NCBI GenBank assembly: GCA_003116975.1
Contig: BGKB01000170.1
Span: 1 to 64,000, forward strand
Length of the DNA stretch: 64,000 nt
DNA from: Aurantiochytrium sp. KH105
Lineage: Eukaryota; Sar; Bigyra; Thraustochytrida; Thraustochytriidae
Direction of reading: 5' to 3'
Part shown: positions 50,101 through 59,659 of the stretch, in pieces
How positions within the stretch are numbered: position 1 is the first letter of the stretch
Layout: the number at the start of each line of letters is the position of its first letter
Notes under the pieces: generated by a model
What the model was told of the DNA's origin: nothing
Database searches by the model: none
What the model saw: only the letters and a program-made list of their open reading frames with translations
Made by a program: the position numbers and the translations under genes

Positions 50101-50895
50101 TTTTTCGTCCACAGGCACGTCATGGGATGGTACAGAGGCAGCAGGAATCGTAGTGGCATTCTGGTCGCTGCCTGTGTCTTGTAATTTCTCATCATCCTTG
50201 GACTCTTCGACTTTTGCGGCGCTTTGTTCTTGCTCGAGTTTCCAGCGAAGCGAGGCTTGCCGCTCCATGGTACGTTCTTGGCGCATGGTGGAGCGCCGGT
50301 GCTGGAAACCTTCAAGAAGGTTGCTGTTACTCACAAAATCATCGTCACCGCCACCTTCCTTTCCTTTGCTGGAAATACTTTTAGGAGAAGTTGGAGTGCT
50401 CGCCTCGCTTTTCCCTGATGCGTCGGGGTTTCCGATGGTGCGCCGCACGGGTCGTGTGGCACTGCTGTGCGTCCGAACGATGCCTTGGGAAAAATTCCTC
50501 GAGCCAAAATGGCTGAGTCGATAAATTGAAGAGTTTTCGTTTGAGACTCCTGAGTTGTTGCTTGCCTTGCTCGGCACAGAATTGACAGAGTTCAGGTCTT
50601 CAGCGCCACTCGGGCCGGTGTAAGTATCAATGTCCACGCCCAGTTCGAGTAGTTTGCTTTCGAGGTAACCTATTCGTTTTCTCAATTCCTCGTTTTCTGA
50701 TTCAAGGCAGCTAAAGACGCCTGAATCGAAAAGTGATGCAGCCGTTTTTGGCGTGCTGCCCTCGGGAAGACTCGGTGAGCTCGTGCGATGTGTACAAATA
50801 GAGTCCGGGCGCTTGGGCGACTCTCGATCGGAGACGCTATTGAAGCTTTTGCTGGTGTCAGTGACGACAGCGCCCTCCTCATTGGCTTCGGCCAT
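47137..50895 (-). CDS. metallo-beta-lactamase-fold protein with cyclic-nucleotide-binding domains
   Basis: The protein has 1252 residues. Residues 1-310 are Ser/Lys-rich and disordered, with a short coiled coil (LESENEELRKRIGYLESKL). After a region of unknown fold comes a metallo-beta-lactamase domain with the metal motif IILTHCHADHDAG (HxHxDH, near 705-712) and later ligands in the region of ALPCIGFEAMV and FVYSADTF. Two cyclic-nucleotide-binding domains follow. The first (about 915-1080) has the phosphate-binding cassette GDYFGELALLSGDRRRSADIV, with the expected Glu and Arg; a loop of about 80 residues interrupts it. The second (about 1095-1215) is degenerate, as its cassette (GTFFCNIASLMS) lacks the Glu and Arg. 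It is plausibly a hydrolase regulated by cAMP or cGMP; the substrate is unknown. Confidence 0.87.
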   Translation of the reverse strand: MAEANEEGAVVTDTSKSFNSVSDRESPKRPDSICTHRTSSPSLPEGSTPKTAASLFDSGVFSCLESENEELRKRIGYLESKLLELGVDIDTYTGPSGAEDLNSVNSVPSKASNNSGVSNENSSIYRLSHFGSRNFSQGIVRTHSSATRPVRRTIGNPDASGKSEASTPTSPKSISSKGKEGGGDDDFVSNSNLLEGFQHRRSTMRQERTMERQASLRWKLEQEQSAAKVEESKDDEKLQDTGSDQNATTIPAASVPSHDVPVDEKTARSKGNGSDKLGSSRDNITPLEKSDKSAPINEAQEPKQQAFQPQNLPVDAQQGPILSMTALEFAAKASVPVNQLPRGGVHVQTSKGAIQFGIPPETIKDCMKLGLEVPQCYIVPKDRFSLRYGVNMCEIEFPVYFNFFIKQARMQLVAPAPVAKIVRDILVETLEGPAEHNFYVDQEYAQQAPLAGRYSFAARPDHIKEINFFKEPRDGRAISADTALGFIHFLPFQDQRVKMSDAAVQIALTAGLASAPRSPRNSLTASQRCLYTGCLQGPAEQAGGGQPQNAQSQGDSDNESDKFEPKALEEAFGGEEDGRKETSMPRQTPIMVAVFDNGLEIIDTDDEYVVLDDGVEIARMKTFLGSWTPPKELSAPPTTRTVMTPPAFGVTVLGSSHGFDAQGSTSGFVLWINRKGIMVDPPPNATEFLQEAGIVPGMINGIILTHCHADHDAGTFQKILKEGKTTLITTRTIYDSFIRKYALISGFGEPFLQMLFEHRLVKIGEDVHWGGGTLRFFYSLHALPCIGFEAMVAGKRFVYSADTFYEPQGLRKLRDQNYLSHARCDALINFPWDCDVIFHEAGIPPIHTPLTALQELPEDVRSRLYIIHIAEKNAENSGLRLARAGVQHTIVIPTPTYEHATSAAILQLLRSTDIFRHFSITQASDLLQLCKCKTYKTGEYVCRTGDIGDHFYVILSGFCKVQFSSREDQDLGNDLHKDQRNDAKAGQTLKLKAHSFGRKGSGHSALSAVLSSMGSSTQSADWNMDDADEIDQHQTKEFGPGDYFGELALLSGDRRRSADIVASTEMTLIELDAHAFRYLLDTTPGLEYRMERLSRIRCSLSWKAIGANSVLSRLGSKQRSQLQSVLQVQHAVAGTKLWTKNQPTTCAYLLAGGKVDVMELRDSIDEPFRAGTFFCNIASLMSIRQAHQSGSSSLKSAGALRAKGRSKIVPSRISLIAKTDVDLYFIEVDDILDFLDHNPGVLINLIDSVVLE

Positions 50896-52390
50896 CTTGG
50901 CTTGGAACCGAGGAGGAAGTAGAAATCCAATATTCCGACAGACGAAAGCTCTCTTTGCTTGTCTTGCCTTTTGACGCTCGTCGCGTGATCAACTGCTAGT
51001 TTCTGCTACGTGAAAGCGCAGCGCTCTCAACTCTGTTTTTGCGTTTGCGCAGCAACAGTCAGCTCGACAGGCGGGCAAGCGAGCAGCCAGTCAGTCAGCC
51101 AGCCAGCTAAGCAGCCAGCACGAGCTTGGCAAAGCTGTTGCCAGAGCTCGTTTGCTGCTGAGCGCGCGCACCCTTGGTTGGGGTTTACTGGCACTGCGCG
51201 CACCCCTCGAGCTGGACACCTTTTCACAGTCCGAAAGGAGAAGCGCACCACTATTATTAAATTAATGGCAAAGGTGCGTGCTGCTCCCTTCCGAGCTCAG
51301 ACCAAGGTGAGCAAGGACGCAAGTGCCGTTACGGCGCTTGGCGGACTCCGGACGGCGGCCGCAGCGGGGAGTTTGAGGTAAGGCAACTTCCTCTGCCAGT
51401 TTCATGCTAGCTACCCCTTGGAAGCACATTTGTCAGCTCTGACTGTACCCAGCCAGAGCAAAGTCGTCGCAGTCTCGCCAAGCTTTGGTTGAGAGGGGGG
51501 TAAATCGGACGGTGATTGCACGGTCATAGGTGCACAGCTGGACGACAGTTGGGATGGCCTCACTCGGATAGAGAGATGGGGGCTGTGGTTCTTCCGTACT
51601 GGCCTCACAATGTCGAAAATCGGTACAGGGAGCAGCTGCAGCTAGGTGCTGAAGAGTCGAGAGCACCACGCGCAAGATTTCTTGCCGCGTCGGCGCTTAA
51701 GAATGCGAGACATGGCGGCATTGAAATAGTACGAATCGCTCAAGCAATCTAAGCCGAGCATACTCTGTCTCACTAAAATCTGCAGCTGCAGCCAGCTGCA
51801 GCCAGCTAGCTACCCTTAGTCGACCCTTCAAGTTGACGAGGAATAGATTACTACTTCAAGTTAGGGCTAACGGATCCTAGCCGTTGAGTTTTCGAGTGAC
51901 TCGAACTAGGACTTGCTGCTGCTGCTGGTAGTACTGTGTTTCTAGATTAGAATGAAGGGTAATAAAAGGCGGTCTAGGCCTAGAATCAGGACGGGGACGC
52001 TGCCACTAGCGTCGAAGCTTTCTGCGTCCTCTTTGTACGAAATTTGAAATGAAAGTCGTGGAGTTAGAAAAGAAGAAAGTGAAAAGATAAAACCTTCCAC
52101 CCACCCGCCCTAACCGATTCGGTGTCCTCGCACCACCAAGACATGAGCGTAGCGTGGCGAGCGAGCGAGCGGCATTATCGGTGTCCTGTTCGACTTTGGC
52201 ACATAACGCAAGAGGCAAGGCTCGCAGAGAGGAGGCAGTCTTACTCATTTGCATACTGTAAAACCCCACCAACCGAGGCAAGGGAAACTTGGTGGGTTTG
52301 CCACCAATGAACACTTGAAACTGCTCCGCGACTGTGCTGCATTCGGCCTTTCGGCCTTCGCAGCTAGGTCTTGGCCTTGGTATAATTTGA
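50896..52390. other. 1.5 kb intergenic region; possible small two-exon gene
   Basis: The region is upstream of the MBL/cNMP gene and downstream of the SDR gene. It has CAGC/CAGT-rich patches near 51078-51120 and CAGCTG/CTGCAG clusters near 51780-51815. An open segment from an ATG at 51265 ends at a good donor (GAG|GTAAGG, 51378). A frame-compatible acceptor at 51529 leads into a second open segment ending at about 51752. The predicted 110-residue product is unknown to me, so this stays a weak candidate and is not called as a gene. The rest shows nothing recognisable. Confidence 0.25.
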
Positions 52391-53400
52391 TCATGACTTG
52401 GAAGTGCAAATTCGGGCGGTTCGCATGCCGTCGCGTGCCCCCATCCATGTGAGACCGGTCTCATAAAGTTTGACGGGCAAAAGTTTAGCCAAGAAGGGTG
52501 CAAGCGCGAGGACCCGAGGCAAAATAAGGGTGTACTGACGCTGGCATAGAGCTCCAAGTATGCTGTCTGCAACGGCGCCTGCGCGTAGAGGTGGGAAGAG
52601 CTTGCGCACAAGCCATAGGTTAGGGGCCTCGAAAGCGCCTTGGAACATGGGTGTGTCGACAAGGTACGGGCAGACGAGGAGGAAGTGAACCACATCCCTA
52701 GCCTCGAGACGCATTGCCTCGTGCAGGCCGACAGCGGCGTGTTTGGCAGCGCAGTAGTCGGCGAGCTGTGCTCCAGGCAAAAGTCCCATGAGGGAAGAGA
52801 CCGTGATGACGGCGCCATCGGCGTGAGCCACCATATCTGGCAAGAGGGTTTTAAGAGCGGCGAAATGCGCAATGGCACCAACGCGTACGGTGCGCTCAAA
52901 CTCTGTGGCAGACAAGTCTTCCCAGGCTTTGCCTGAGACTACGCCTGCATTGTTAATGAGCAGAGAAACGTGTCGACCACGTCTGCGTGCCGAGACCTGG
53001 ACACGGTCTTTGAGGACGCGTGGAAAGGCCTCGGGGTCTGCCACGTCACAAAGGTGTGTCTCACAGACTTGTTCGGGTCGTTGAGCTTGCGTTGCGGCGT
53101 GTTGTTCGCCTATTTCCCGCGCAGCACGTTCGAGGGCGTCCTCATCGATGTCAACAAGGTGGACGAAGACGCCAGCGTCAACGAGACGTTTGGCCAGCTG
53201 CAAGCCAATTCCGGACGCTCCGCCCGTGATCACGGCATCGCGTCCGTGGAGACGGAAGGGTTTGCTGGGGCCTACGCCTGCGAGCCCGCTTGTGCCACCT
53301 GCCACCCAGGTCAGAGTGGCGAGAGCGGCGAGAATGGCCACCGCGGCGCAAGCGATGCCGGCGAGCCAACCCGCCCACCAGGAGCTCGTCTCCACGGCGG

Positions 53401-53431
<31 letters not shown>

Positions 53432-53452
53432 TGCTGCTGTTGACGAAGACAT
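52391..53452 (-). CDS. short-chain dehydrogenase/reductase, membrane-anchored
   Basis: The protein has 353 residues. An N-terminal poly-Ala stretch, encoded by a GCC-type repeat (53397-53440), is followed by a hydrophobic segment (AGIACAAVAILAALATLTWVAGG) that should anchor it in a membrane, probably the ER. The Rossmann core has TGGASGIG (near 68) for cofactor binding, an Asp-containing HLVDIDED block that favours NAD(H) over NADP(H), NNAG (about 165), the catalytic Ser in VSSLMG and the YCAAK motif (near 229). CPYLVDTPMF follows, as in the retinol dehydrogenase/17-beta-hydroxysteroid dehydrogenase 11 group (SDR16C-like). The substrate is probably a lipid alcohol, retinoid or steroid-like compound; that is inference from the anchored SDR type. 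Confidence 0.88.
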
Positions 53453-53923
53453 GGGTCTTGCGTGCTCAACTGTCTAGAAAGGTTTATGAAGTGCAGGGCA
53501 GAGCAGTGTCATCCCAGGCGGCAGACAGCTTCGTTGATTTGGCAGGGAGCTCGCTGGCTTGCTTGGCGTGTTGCGCGATCCTGCGCTGCATGCACTCAAA
53601 ACACATTCGGTCGATGGATGGACAAGAGCAAGACAGCGAAGGCAAAGGGATGTTTCCTTTTCCCTTTCGCTCATCGATGGCGAAAACAAACCGGGACGTG
53701 ACAGAAAGAGTTATTTATGAGAGAGCAGGCGAGCGGGATTCGCCTTTAAAAGCCCCCGGTCGACAGACTCTTGCTCATCCTTCTAGTTGGAATGGCTGTG
53801 GTAGATGTTGTTGTGGTTGTTGTTGTTGATGATGAAGATGATCGTGTGGAGACAACCGACGTGAAAGGGGGCTGGTTAAGGAAGGAGATAAGGGTGTTTG
53901 TTGATTGTGGGAGATGAGATCAA
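53453..53923. other. intergenic, simple TTG/GAT-rich sequence
   Basis: About 470 bp between the 3' end of SdhB and the 5' end of the SDR gene. A TTG/GTT and GAT/GAA-rich patch lies at about 53800-53845. No gene is recognised. Confidence 0.55.
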
Positions 53924-54742
53924 TCAGTGCATCGAGAGGACGCGGTTCTTGATCTTGGCGATAGCCTTACCCGGGTTGAGGTGCTTGGGGCAGGTCTTGC
54001 TGCAGTTCATAATGGTGTGGCAGCGGAAGAGCTTGAAGGTATCATCAAGGGCCTCGAGACGCTCCTTGGTAGCCTCGTCGCGAGAGTCATCGATCCAGCG
54101 GAAGGCCTGCTGGAGGACGGCAGGTCCGAGGTACTTTTCGGAGTTCCACCAGTACGAGGGGCAGGCGGTCGAGCAGCAGGCGCAGAGAATGCACTCGTAC
54201 ATGCCGTCGAGCTTGGCGCGGTCCTCCTTGCTCTGAAGGTTCTCCTTGCCGTCAGTGTTGGGTGCGTTGCGGTGCAGCCAAGGCTTGATAGACGCGTACT
54301 GCCTGTAAAAGTTGTTCATGTCCGGCACGAGATCCTTGACGACGTGCATGTGGGGAAGAGGGTAGATGACGGTGGTGGGCTTGTCGTCGATATGGGCGAG
54401 GCAAGCAAGAGTGTTGCTTCCATCAATGTTCATGGCGCAGCTGCCGCAAATACCCTCGCGGCACGAGCGGCGGAAGGTAAGCGAGGCGTCCTGCTCGTTC
54501 TTGATCTTGATGAGGGCATCCAGAACCATGGGGCCGCACTCGTTCATGTTGACGGGGAAGTCAACCATGGTGGGCTTGGCCTTGTTCTCCGGGTCGTAGC
54601 GGTAGATCTTGAAGTGCTTGATCTTCTCAGCCTTCTTCTCTACCTTGAGGTCGCCGGCCGACGAGAGGGCACGGACCTGCATCGAGGGGCCGGCCTTGCG
54701 GGCGATGAGGCCCGCGCGGGCGGTCGTCAAGCGAAGCGCCAT
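53924..54742 (-). CDS. SDHB: succinate dehydrogenase iron-sulfur subunit, mitochondrial
   Basis: The protein has 272 residues. The frame opens ten codons further upstream without an ATG, so the ATG at 54742 ([18 protein letters not shown]) is used; this segment is a typical mitochondrial presequence. It is the iron-sulfur subunit of respiratory complex II and passes electrons from the flavoprotein subunit to ubiquinone. All three clusters can be read: [2Fe-2S] in [16 protein letters not shown] with the later LAC; [4Fe-4S] in [17 protein letters not shown]; [3Fe-4S] in [18 protein letters not shown] with its partner Cys. Length and order match the family from fungi to animals. A long opposite-strand frame covers the gene and is a shadow. 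Confidence 0.97.
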   Translation of the reverse strand: MALRLTTARAGLIARKAGPSMQVRALSSAGDLKVEKKAEKIKHFKIYRYDPENKAKPTMVDFPVNMNECGPMVLDALIKIKNEQDASLTFRRSCREGICGSCAMNIDGSNTLACLAHIDDKPTTVIYPLPHMHVVKDLVPDMNNFYRQYASIKPWLHRNAPNTDGKENLQSKEDRAKLDGMYECILCACCSTACPSYWWNSEKYLGPAVLQQAFRWIDDSRDEATKERLEALDDTFKLFRCHTIMNCSKTCPKHLNPGKAIAKIKNRVLSMH

Positions 54743-55474
54743 CTTCTCTCCTTTTTTAGGCTTTTTCGGCAAGCTGCAACTGTTCCTGTGGTGTCGTCAT
54801 CATCGTGGAATGAATGCACGAATGAACATCATTGCACGTCAGACAGTCAGTCACTCAGTCGCTCAGTCAGTCTCTCCGTCTCCGTTTCCCTGGCCTCCTT
54901 CTCGCCATCTTCGCCCTCCCTCTCCCTCTCCAGCTCCAAAGGCCTCCTTCTCCCCTATCTAAGATCGAGAGAGGCCTGTCCGTCCTTATTGCACGTCTCG
55001 CCCCGCGGCCTTGCCTGCAGCCGCGCCCGCGCCCGTCGGAGCTTCGCTCGCGGGCCTCGGGCGCGGGGCTGGCCGGGCACGCGCGCGCGGCAGGCGGGCG
55101 GGCGGGCGGGCGGGCGGGCACTCTCCGGACGCGGCGGACGCTGCGCGCGGGCATGGCAGGCATGGCATGCCCGCATGCCTCTGCCGGGTTTCGTTCGCGG
55201 AGTCCGAGCCCGCTCCCAGGGCGGCCGCGGACGGGCGCGCGGCGCGGCGCGGAGGCGGGGCGCGGGCGGGCGGCGGGCGGCGCGGGGCGCGCGGGGCGGG
55301 GCTGCGCTCGCGGCGGCCGGGGCTGCTCGCGCGGGGTGGACGTACCTTGGGACGCGCGCGGGCGGCGAGGCTGCGTCGATCGGAGTCTGTCGCGGCGCAG
55401 AGCGCGAGTCCTCCCTGCGCGGCGCCTCTCTAAACTCGTATCAGCCCTGCGCCGCAGCGCCCCGCTGCAGTAGC

Positions 55475-55507
55475 AGCAGCAGCTGCCAGCAGCAGCAGCA
55501 GCAGCAG
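55475..55507. repeat. AGC trinucleotide microsatellite
   Basis: Two short AGC runs separated by a few bases, directly before the CACTTGCGC motif cluster. Confidence 0.8.
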
Positions 55508-55520
55508 GGGCCGTTTAGCC

Positions 55521-55593
55521 TACTTGCGCGCGGCTCTGCGCACTTGCGCCGCCGCCGATACCGCGCTTGCAGCCGGGCATTCCCCACTTGCGC
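55521..55593. promoter_or_regulatory. CACTTGCGC motif cluster 2
   Basis: Exact copies at 55541-55549 and 55585-55593, with a one-base variant (TACTTGCGC) at 55521-55529, all on the plus strand. The cluster lies 0.8 kb upstream of SdhB and 1.5 kb upstream of the Zn2Cys6 gene. Confidence 0.5.
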
Positions 55594-56349
55594 CGGCGCC
55601 GCAGTTGCGCGAGCCGCCTGCGCCGGCGAAACCCCGCGCCGAGGCAGACCCGCCAGGATCCGCCGCAGGTCCTCCCCTGGCACCCCCAGACACGGAGTAA
55701 GCTATGGGGACCGCTCCATGGAAGGGGGGTACGCGAATAGCTTGGAGCTGCAGGGAAAACCAGCCTGGGGGACACTGCCTCTAGAGGAAACACTACGAGT
55801 AATAGCCCGCTTTTGCGAAGATAGACCGCTTTTACGCACACCTTGAGCTCGTTCAAAAAAAAGAAGAAAAAGTGATGAGGAACTTGACTGCCTGCAGCAT
55901 AGTCGCCAACGCGCCGTCTTGGACTTATTTATTTCGTGGTCATTGTTACGTTTCGTCTCGTCTCGTCTCCCCTTTTTGGATTCCAGGCTTGCGAGCGACT
56001 GCGCCTGACCTATTCTACTACTACCTCGGTCCTGCACAGGCAGAAGAAGCCGCGGGGCAGCCAGGCAGACAGGCAGCCAGCCAGGGCAGGTCTTCTTGCG
56101 CTTGCACCCGCACTCAAATCGATCACACGTGTTGTGTCAGTCAAGTCACATCACAAGTTAGCTGTGTTCCTGCCACAGCGACAGTGAGCGCGCATGCGCC
56201 CGCAAGTAGAACAAACGGCGCCGCAAGTGGCGTATAGCGGGGAATAGTGCGGCCGGGGGGGAGGCAGGGGCCACAGCAAGCGCCAAGCAGTCAAAGAATC
56301 AGACAGACACGACGTACTGCAGACCGCGCGCGACGAGCACGCCCTCCCG

Positions 56350-56435
56350 CGCGCTCGCTCGCTCGCTCGCTCGCACACACGCACGCGCGCGCGCTCGCAC
56401 ACACGCACGCACGCACGCACGCACGCTCGCTCGCC
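56350..56435. repeat. GCTC/ACGC simple repeats
   Basis: Tandem GCTC then ACGC units (alternating purine-pyrimidine, potential Z-DNA), about 640 bp upstream of the Zn2Cys6 factor start. Confidence 0.8.
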
Positions 56436-57071
56436 CGGGTCCTCCCGTCGCGCTTGGCGCAGCCCCGCGAGCGGGGAAGCGGATCAAGCGAGCTTTTCTC
56501 GCTCGCTTCTTTCCATTTCCATTTCAATCTCCCGCGCCAGCCCTCACGCGCCCGCCGAGCCTGCTCCCGTGGCGCGGCCTCGCGCAGCCAGAAGCCGCCG
56601 CGCGCAGGGCCTCGCCTCGCCTCGCCCCGCCTCGCCCCGCCTCCGCCGCGCCGCGCCGCGCGCAGGCCTCGCCTCGCCTCGCCTCGCCTCGCCTCGCCCG
56701 CCCGGGGCACCCGATTGGCCCCGCGGGCGGTTCGGGGGCCTCGACGGGCACCAGATTCCGCTTTTCCCCGCTTTTTCCGGCTTTCGCGCGGGGCCCCCGA
56801 TTTAGAGGGCTGCTCCGAGGCTGTCAGACCCGCAAGCTCGGGCACGCGCGCGCGAGGCAGGCAGGCAGGCAGGCACGCGCGCGCGAGGCGGAGCGCGGAG
56901 GACGCGCGCCGCAGCAGCCGCAGCGGGCTTCGCCCGGGGCCTCGTGGGCGCCCGCCTCCGCCCGCGGGGGCAGGCGAAAGAGCAGCGAGCGGCGCGCGCG
57001 GCCGCGGGCGAGTGCGCGCAGGCCTTTCCTTCTTTCCTTACTTTCTCTCTCGCGCGCTCGAGGAGTTGGAC

Positions 57072-59183
57072 ATGAACGGCGCGGGCGGCGACGGCGGCGC
57101 AGCCGCGCAGCCGACGCTGCTGCCCGTGAAGCTGGAGGGCGTCGAGAACGGACGCGCCATCCGGCCCCCACCGGAGTTCTGCAACCCGGAAGACCCGGAC
57201 TGCTGCGACCCGAGCGGCGACTGCTGCGATGATGGCAACGAGGAGGACGTGGAGCTGAACTCGAACGGCAGGCTCAAGTCGACGTGCGAGAAATGCTCGC
57301 AAGCAAAAATCAAGTGCTCCGGAAGCATCCCCTGCGAACGATGCCAACGCAAAGGGCTCGAGTGCGAGTACCGCATGGAGAAGAAGCGCGGCCGCCGGAC
57401 GGCGCTGAAGATTAAAAAGGAGCTATGCTCTGATGCCTCATGCTGGGGCCAGATCGTGCTCAACCCGATCAATAAGATCGAAAACTTTGGCGTTCGTTTC
57501 GGCCTCGAGTCCGTGGAGAGGCGCATCTTTCAGGTTTTCTTTGCCATGTACAAACACCACGCCACCCCGCAGAGCTGCTGCAAGGGATGGTTCTCCTTCC
57601 AGCTTAACAAGATGTCCACTTTTATGCTGCGCAACGGAAACCAGGAGGGCTCTGAAAAGCTCGACACCTGGATGTCTAAAAAGGGAATTCGGCTCATGCG
57701 GCGCGACCCTGCAGACTACCGCAAGATTCCCGCCAATGTCATTGACGAGGTATCTGGCCGTATTCTGCCCCCAATCCACCCAATGAAGGGCCCGACCATG
57801 ACAGTCGCAGAGCACGAGCACCCGTCAAAGCGTAAGCGTGTGGCCAAGGCTGGCAGCAAAACGTACTCTACGCGTGGCTACTATGTGAGCGACGGCCCGG
57901 CGACGCCGGTCGATCGCGAAATTGAACGCATGCGCTCAACCTCGTGCTTTCTCAATCTGCGCGCCACGCACGAGCGCTTCGAGGTCGAGGTGAACGACGA
58001 GTTTGTCGCTCTCTTTGGCTACACGACTCGCTCTATCATTCTCGTTTTGGAGCGCCTCTTTGGTGGCTTGCTTCCCTGGGGATGCGACGTGCTCGCACTT
58101 TTGCTCTCGAGCGATCGCGATCTTTTGTTCTTCATGCGCACGCTTGCCCTGAAAATGAATCACCTCGGCCGTCCTCCACAATTTCCAGCCACGCGCCAGG
58201 CGTGCTCGCACCACGTTTTTGACTTTGATACCAAAAACGGTGACGTTGTCGAGTGCATGCTCACTTGCGTACACCGAGAGTACCTAAGCATGGATCGCAC
58301 CGAGGTAGACATTTACATGGGGTTTGAGCCCATGCTCCCCAACGTGCCTCGTGTCTTTGCCAACATCAAAGGCGCCAGCTCTCGCATCTCAAGCATGCCG
58401 GGCGAGGATACTTCCACGTACGACGAGACCAAGCTGTCGTCCTCTGTCTCGGCAGCGCCGTACGCACAATCGTTCAACATGGGATCGACGCCGCTTCCTC
58501 CTAGCACCCGCTCCCCTTCGGTTGCCTCGACGGGTAGCTCGGCGCACTCGCACATGTCAACCACTGCCATTCCAGGCGGCATCCCCGTGCGAGGTACCGC
58601 TGGGTACACGAGCGGACTTGGCCAGCACCGTCCTGCGCAACAGGAACTGCACACCCAGGTCGAGCAGATGGCATTGCAAGAACAGAAGCGGCCGCCCCCC
58701 GAGGAGGCGCCGCAATTCCGCATGCCTACGCAGCGCCCTGTGCTCGCTGGCACCGAGGCCTCGGAGCCTCCCGACAATGAGCTCGAGGGTGGCGCGTTTC
58801 TGGACAATATCATGAGTTGGGTAGACGATGGCGACCAGGACACACCTCCGCCAACTGTGCCTGGACAGGATTTGCAGTTCATTTCGGGAAATATGTCACT
58901 TGGCGGTCAGAGCATGTTTATTCCAGGAACGAACTCGGTCATGTCGCAGTTGAGTTTCTCTGATCTCGATGCTGGCAATGGCGTAGACTTTGATTTCCCC
59001 GATGCAAGCACTGAGGCCATGCGAAGTCAACAAGCCAGCGCGCGTGCCTCCGCATCGGCTTGTGGGGATGGAGGCTGCGGGTATGGCCCTCCAATGCCCT
59101 CCCGAACACCCAACGCTGACAACAAGGATCGGCGTTCTTGTGCCTTGGATTTGTTGCCTGAAAATCCTTCCGAGGCCAAGTAG
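57072..59183 (+). CDS. Zn2Cys6 transcription factor with PAS-like domain
   Basis: The protein has 703 residues from the ATG at 57072; the frame extends 275 codons upstream through low-complexity sequence that I reject. Residues 72-98 form a perfect Zn(II)2Cys6 binuclear cluster, C-x2-C-x6-C-x5-C-x2-C-x6-C (CEKCSQAKIKC...CERCQRKGLEC), followed by a basic KKRGRRTALKIKK segment, as in GAL4-type DNA-binding proteins. A short Cys-rich acidic patch (CNPEDPDCCDPSGDCC) precedes it. Residues about 290-420 resemble a PAS domain (NLRATHERFEVEVNDEFVAL), which fungal factors such as ERT1/AcuK also carry. The C-terminal 280 residues are Ser/Pro/Gln-rich and likely an activation region. It is expected to bind CGG-type sites in the nucleus; its targets are unknown. 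This domain is best known from fungi. Confidence 0.88.
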   Translation: MNGAGGDGGAAAQPTLLPVKLEGVENGRAIRPPPEFCNPEDPDCCDPSGDCCDDGNEEDVELNSNGRLKSTCEKCSQAKIKCSGSIPCERCQRKGLECEYRMEKKRGRRTALKIKKELCSDASCWGQIVLNPINKIENFGVRFGLESVERRIFQVFFAMYKHHATPQSCCKGWFSFQLNKMSTFMLRNGNQEGSEKLDTWMSKKGIRLMRRDPADYRKIPANVIDEVSGRILPPIHPMKGPTMTVAEHEHPSKRKRVAKAGSKTYSTRGYYVSDGPATPVDREIERMRSTSCFLNLRATHERFEVEVNDEFVALFGYTTRSIILVLERLFGGLLPWGCDVLALLLSSDRDLLFFMRTLALKMNHLGRPPQFPATRQACSHHVFDFDTKNGDVVECMLTCVHREYLSMDRTEVDIYMGFEPMLPNVPRVFANIKGASSRISSMPGEDTSTYDETKLSSSVSAAPYAQSFNMGSTPLPPSTRSPSVASTGSSAHSHMSTTAIPGGIPVRGTAGYTSGLGQHRPAQQELHTQVEQMALQEQKRPPPEEAPQFRMPTQRPVLAGTEASEPPDNELEGGAFLDNIMSWVDDGDQDTPPPTVPGQDLQFISGNMSLGGQSMFIPGTNSVMSQLSFSDLDAGNGVDFDFPDASTEAMRSQQASARASASACGDGGCGYGPPMPSRTPNADNKDRRSCALDLLPENPSEAK

Positions 59184-59659
59184 ACAATGAAGGTGGGTTG
59201 GATTCGTCTCATTTCATTACGTTTCCTTTCCTATTTGTCCTTCATTTAAAATTACGTTGACCCCGGATCTACATTTCTTTCTTCTCTCCCCTGTGCCCTC
59301 TTTCTTTTCTTCTTCTTCTTCTTCTTCCTGCTTTCCTTCCCCATTTTCCTCATCCTCCACATCAAAGCGCCTGTAACTGCAACTCATTTTGCTCCCCTTT
59401 TGCTTCCTTGGCTGGCTTGATGTCTGATCGACTGTCTGCTATATGTGTGGATAGCCGAGAGGCTGGTAACAACCAGGTAGAACATGTCCCAAGATTCACC
59501 GCTGCGCTCTGATTCTCATAGTTGAGTCAGCCCATCCTTTGGGGATTAAAAAAAGATACAAAGCTCGCGCCAAGTCAGTGCCAACATGTTGGTGCGGGCC
59601 AAAAATACATGAAAGTCACTTGCCTTTCCATAAAAGACTTGGAGTGGGTATTACAAAGG
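59184..59659. other. convergent 3' region, pyrimidine-rich
   Basis: About 475 bp between the convergent Zn2Cys6 and OsmC-pirin genes. A strongly pyrimidine-rich stretch with a TTC run lies at 59270-59345. Nothing else is recognised. Confidence 0.55.

Larger units (their letters stand above)
54743..57071. other. 2.3 kb divergent intergenic region with CACTTGCGC cluster
   Basis: This lies between SdhB (-) and the Zn2Cys6 factor (+). It is extremely GC-rich in parts. It contains CAGT-type repeats near 54840-54870, GCGG runs near 55088-55120, an AGC run at about 55475-55507, the motif cluster at 55521-55593, and ACGC/GCTCG runs at 56350-56435. Many long frames cross it, all Arg/Ala/Ser/Pro-rich, and none is called. 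Confidence 0.6.

Noticed and set aside
53927-55846. 639-codon plus-strand frame over SdhB and its upstream region
   Set aside because: It is antisense to SdhB and then runs into low-complexity GC-rich DNA; no recognisable domain.
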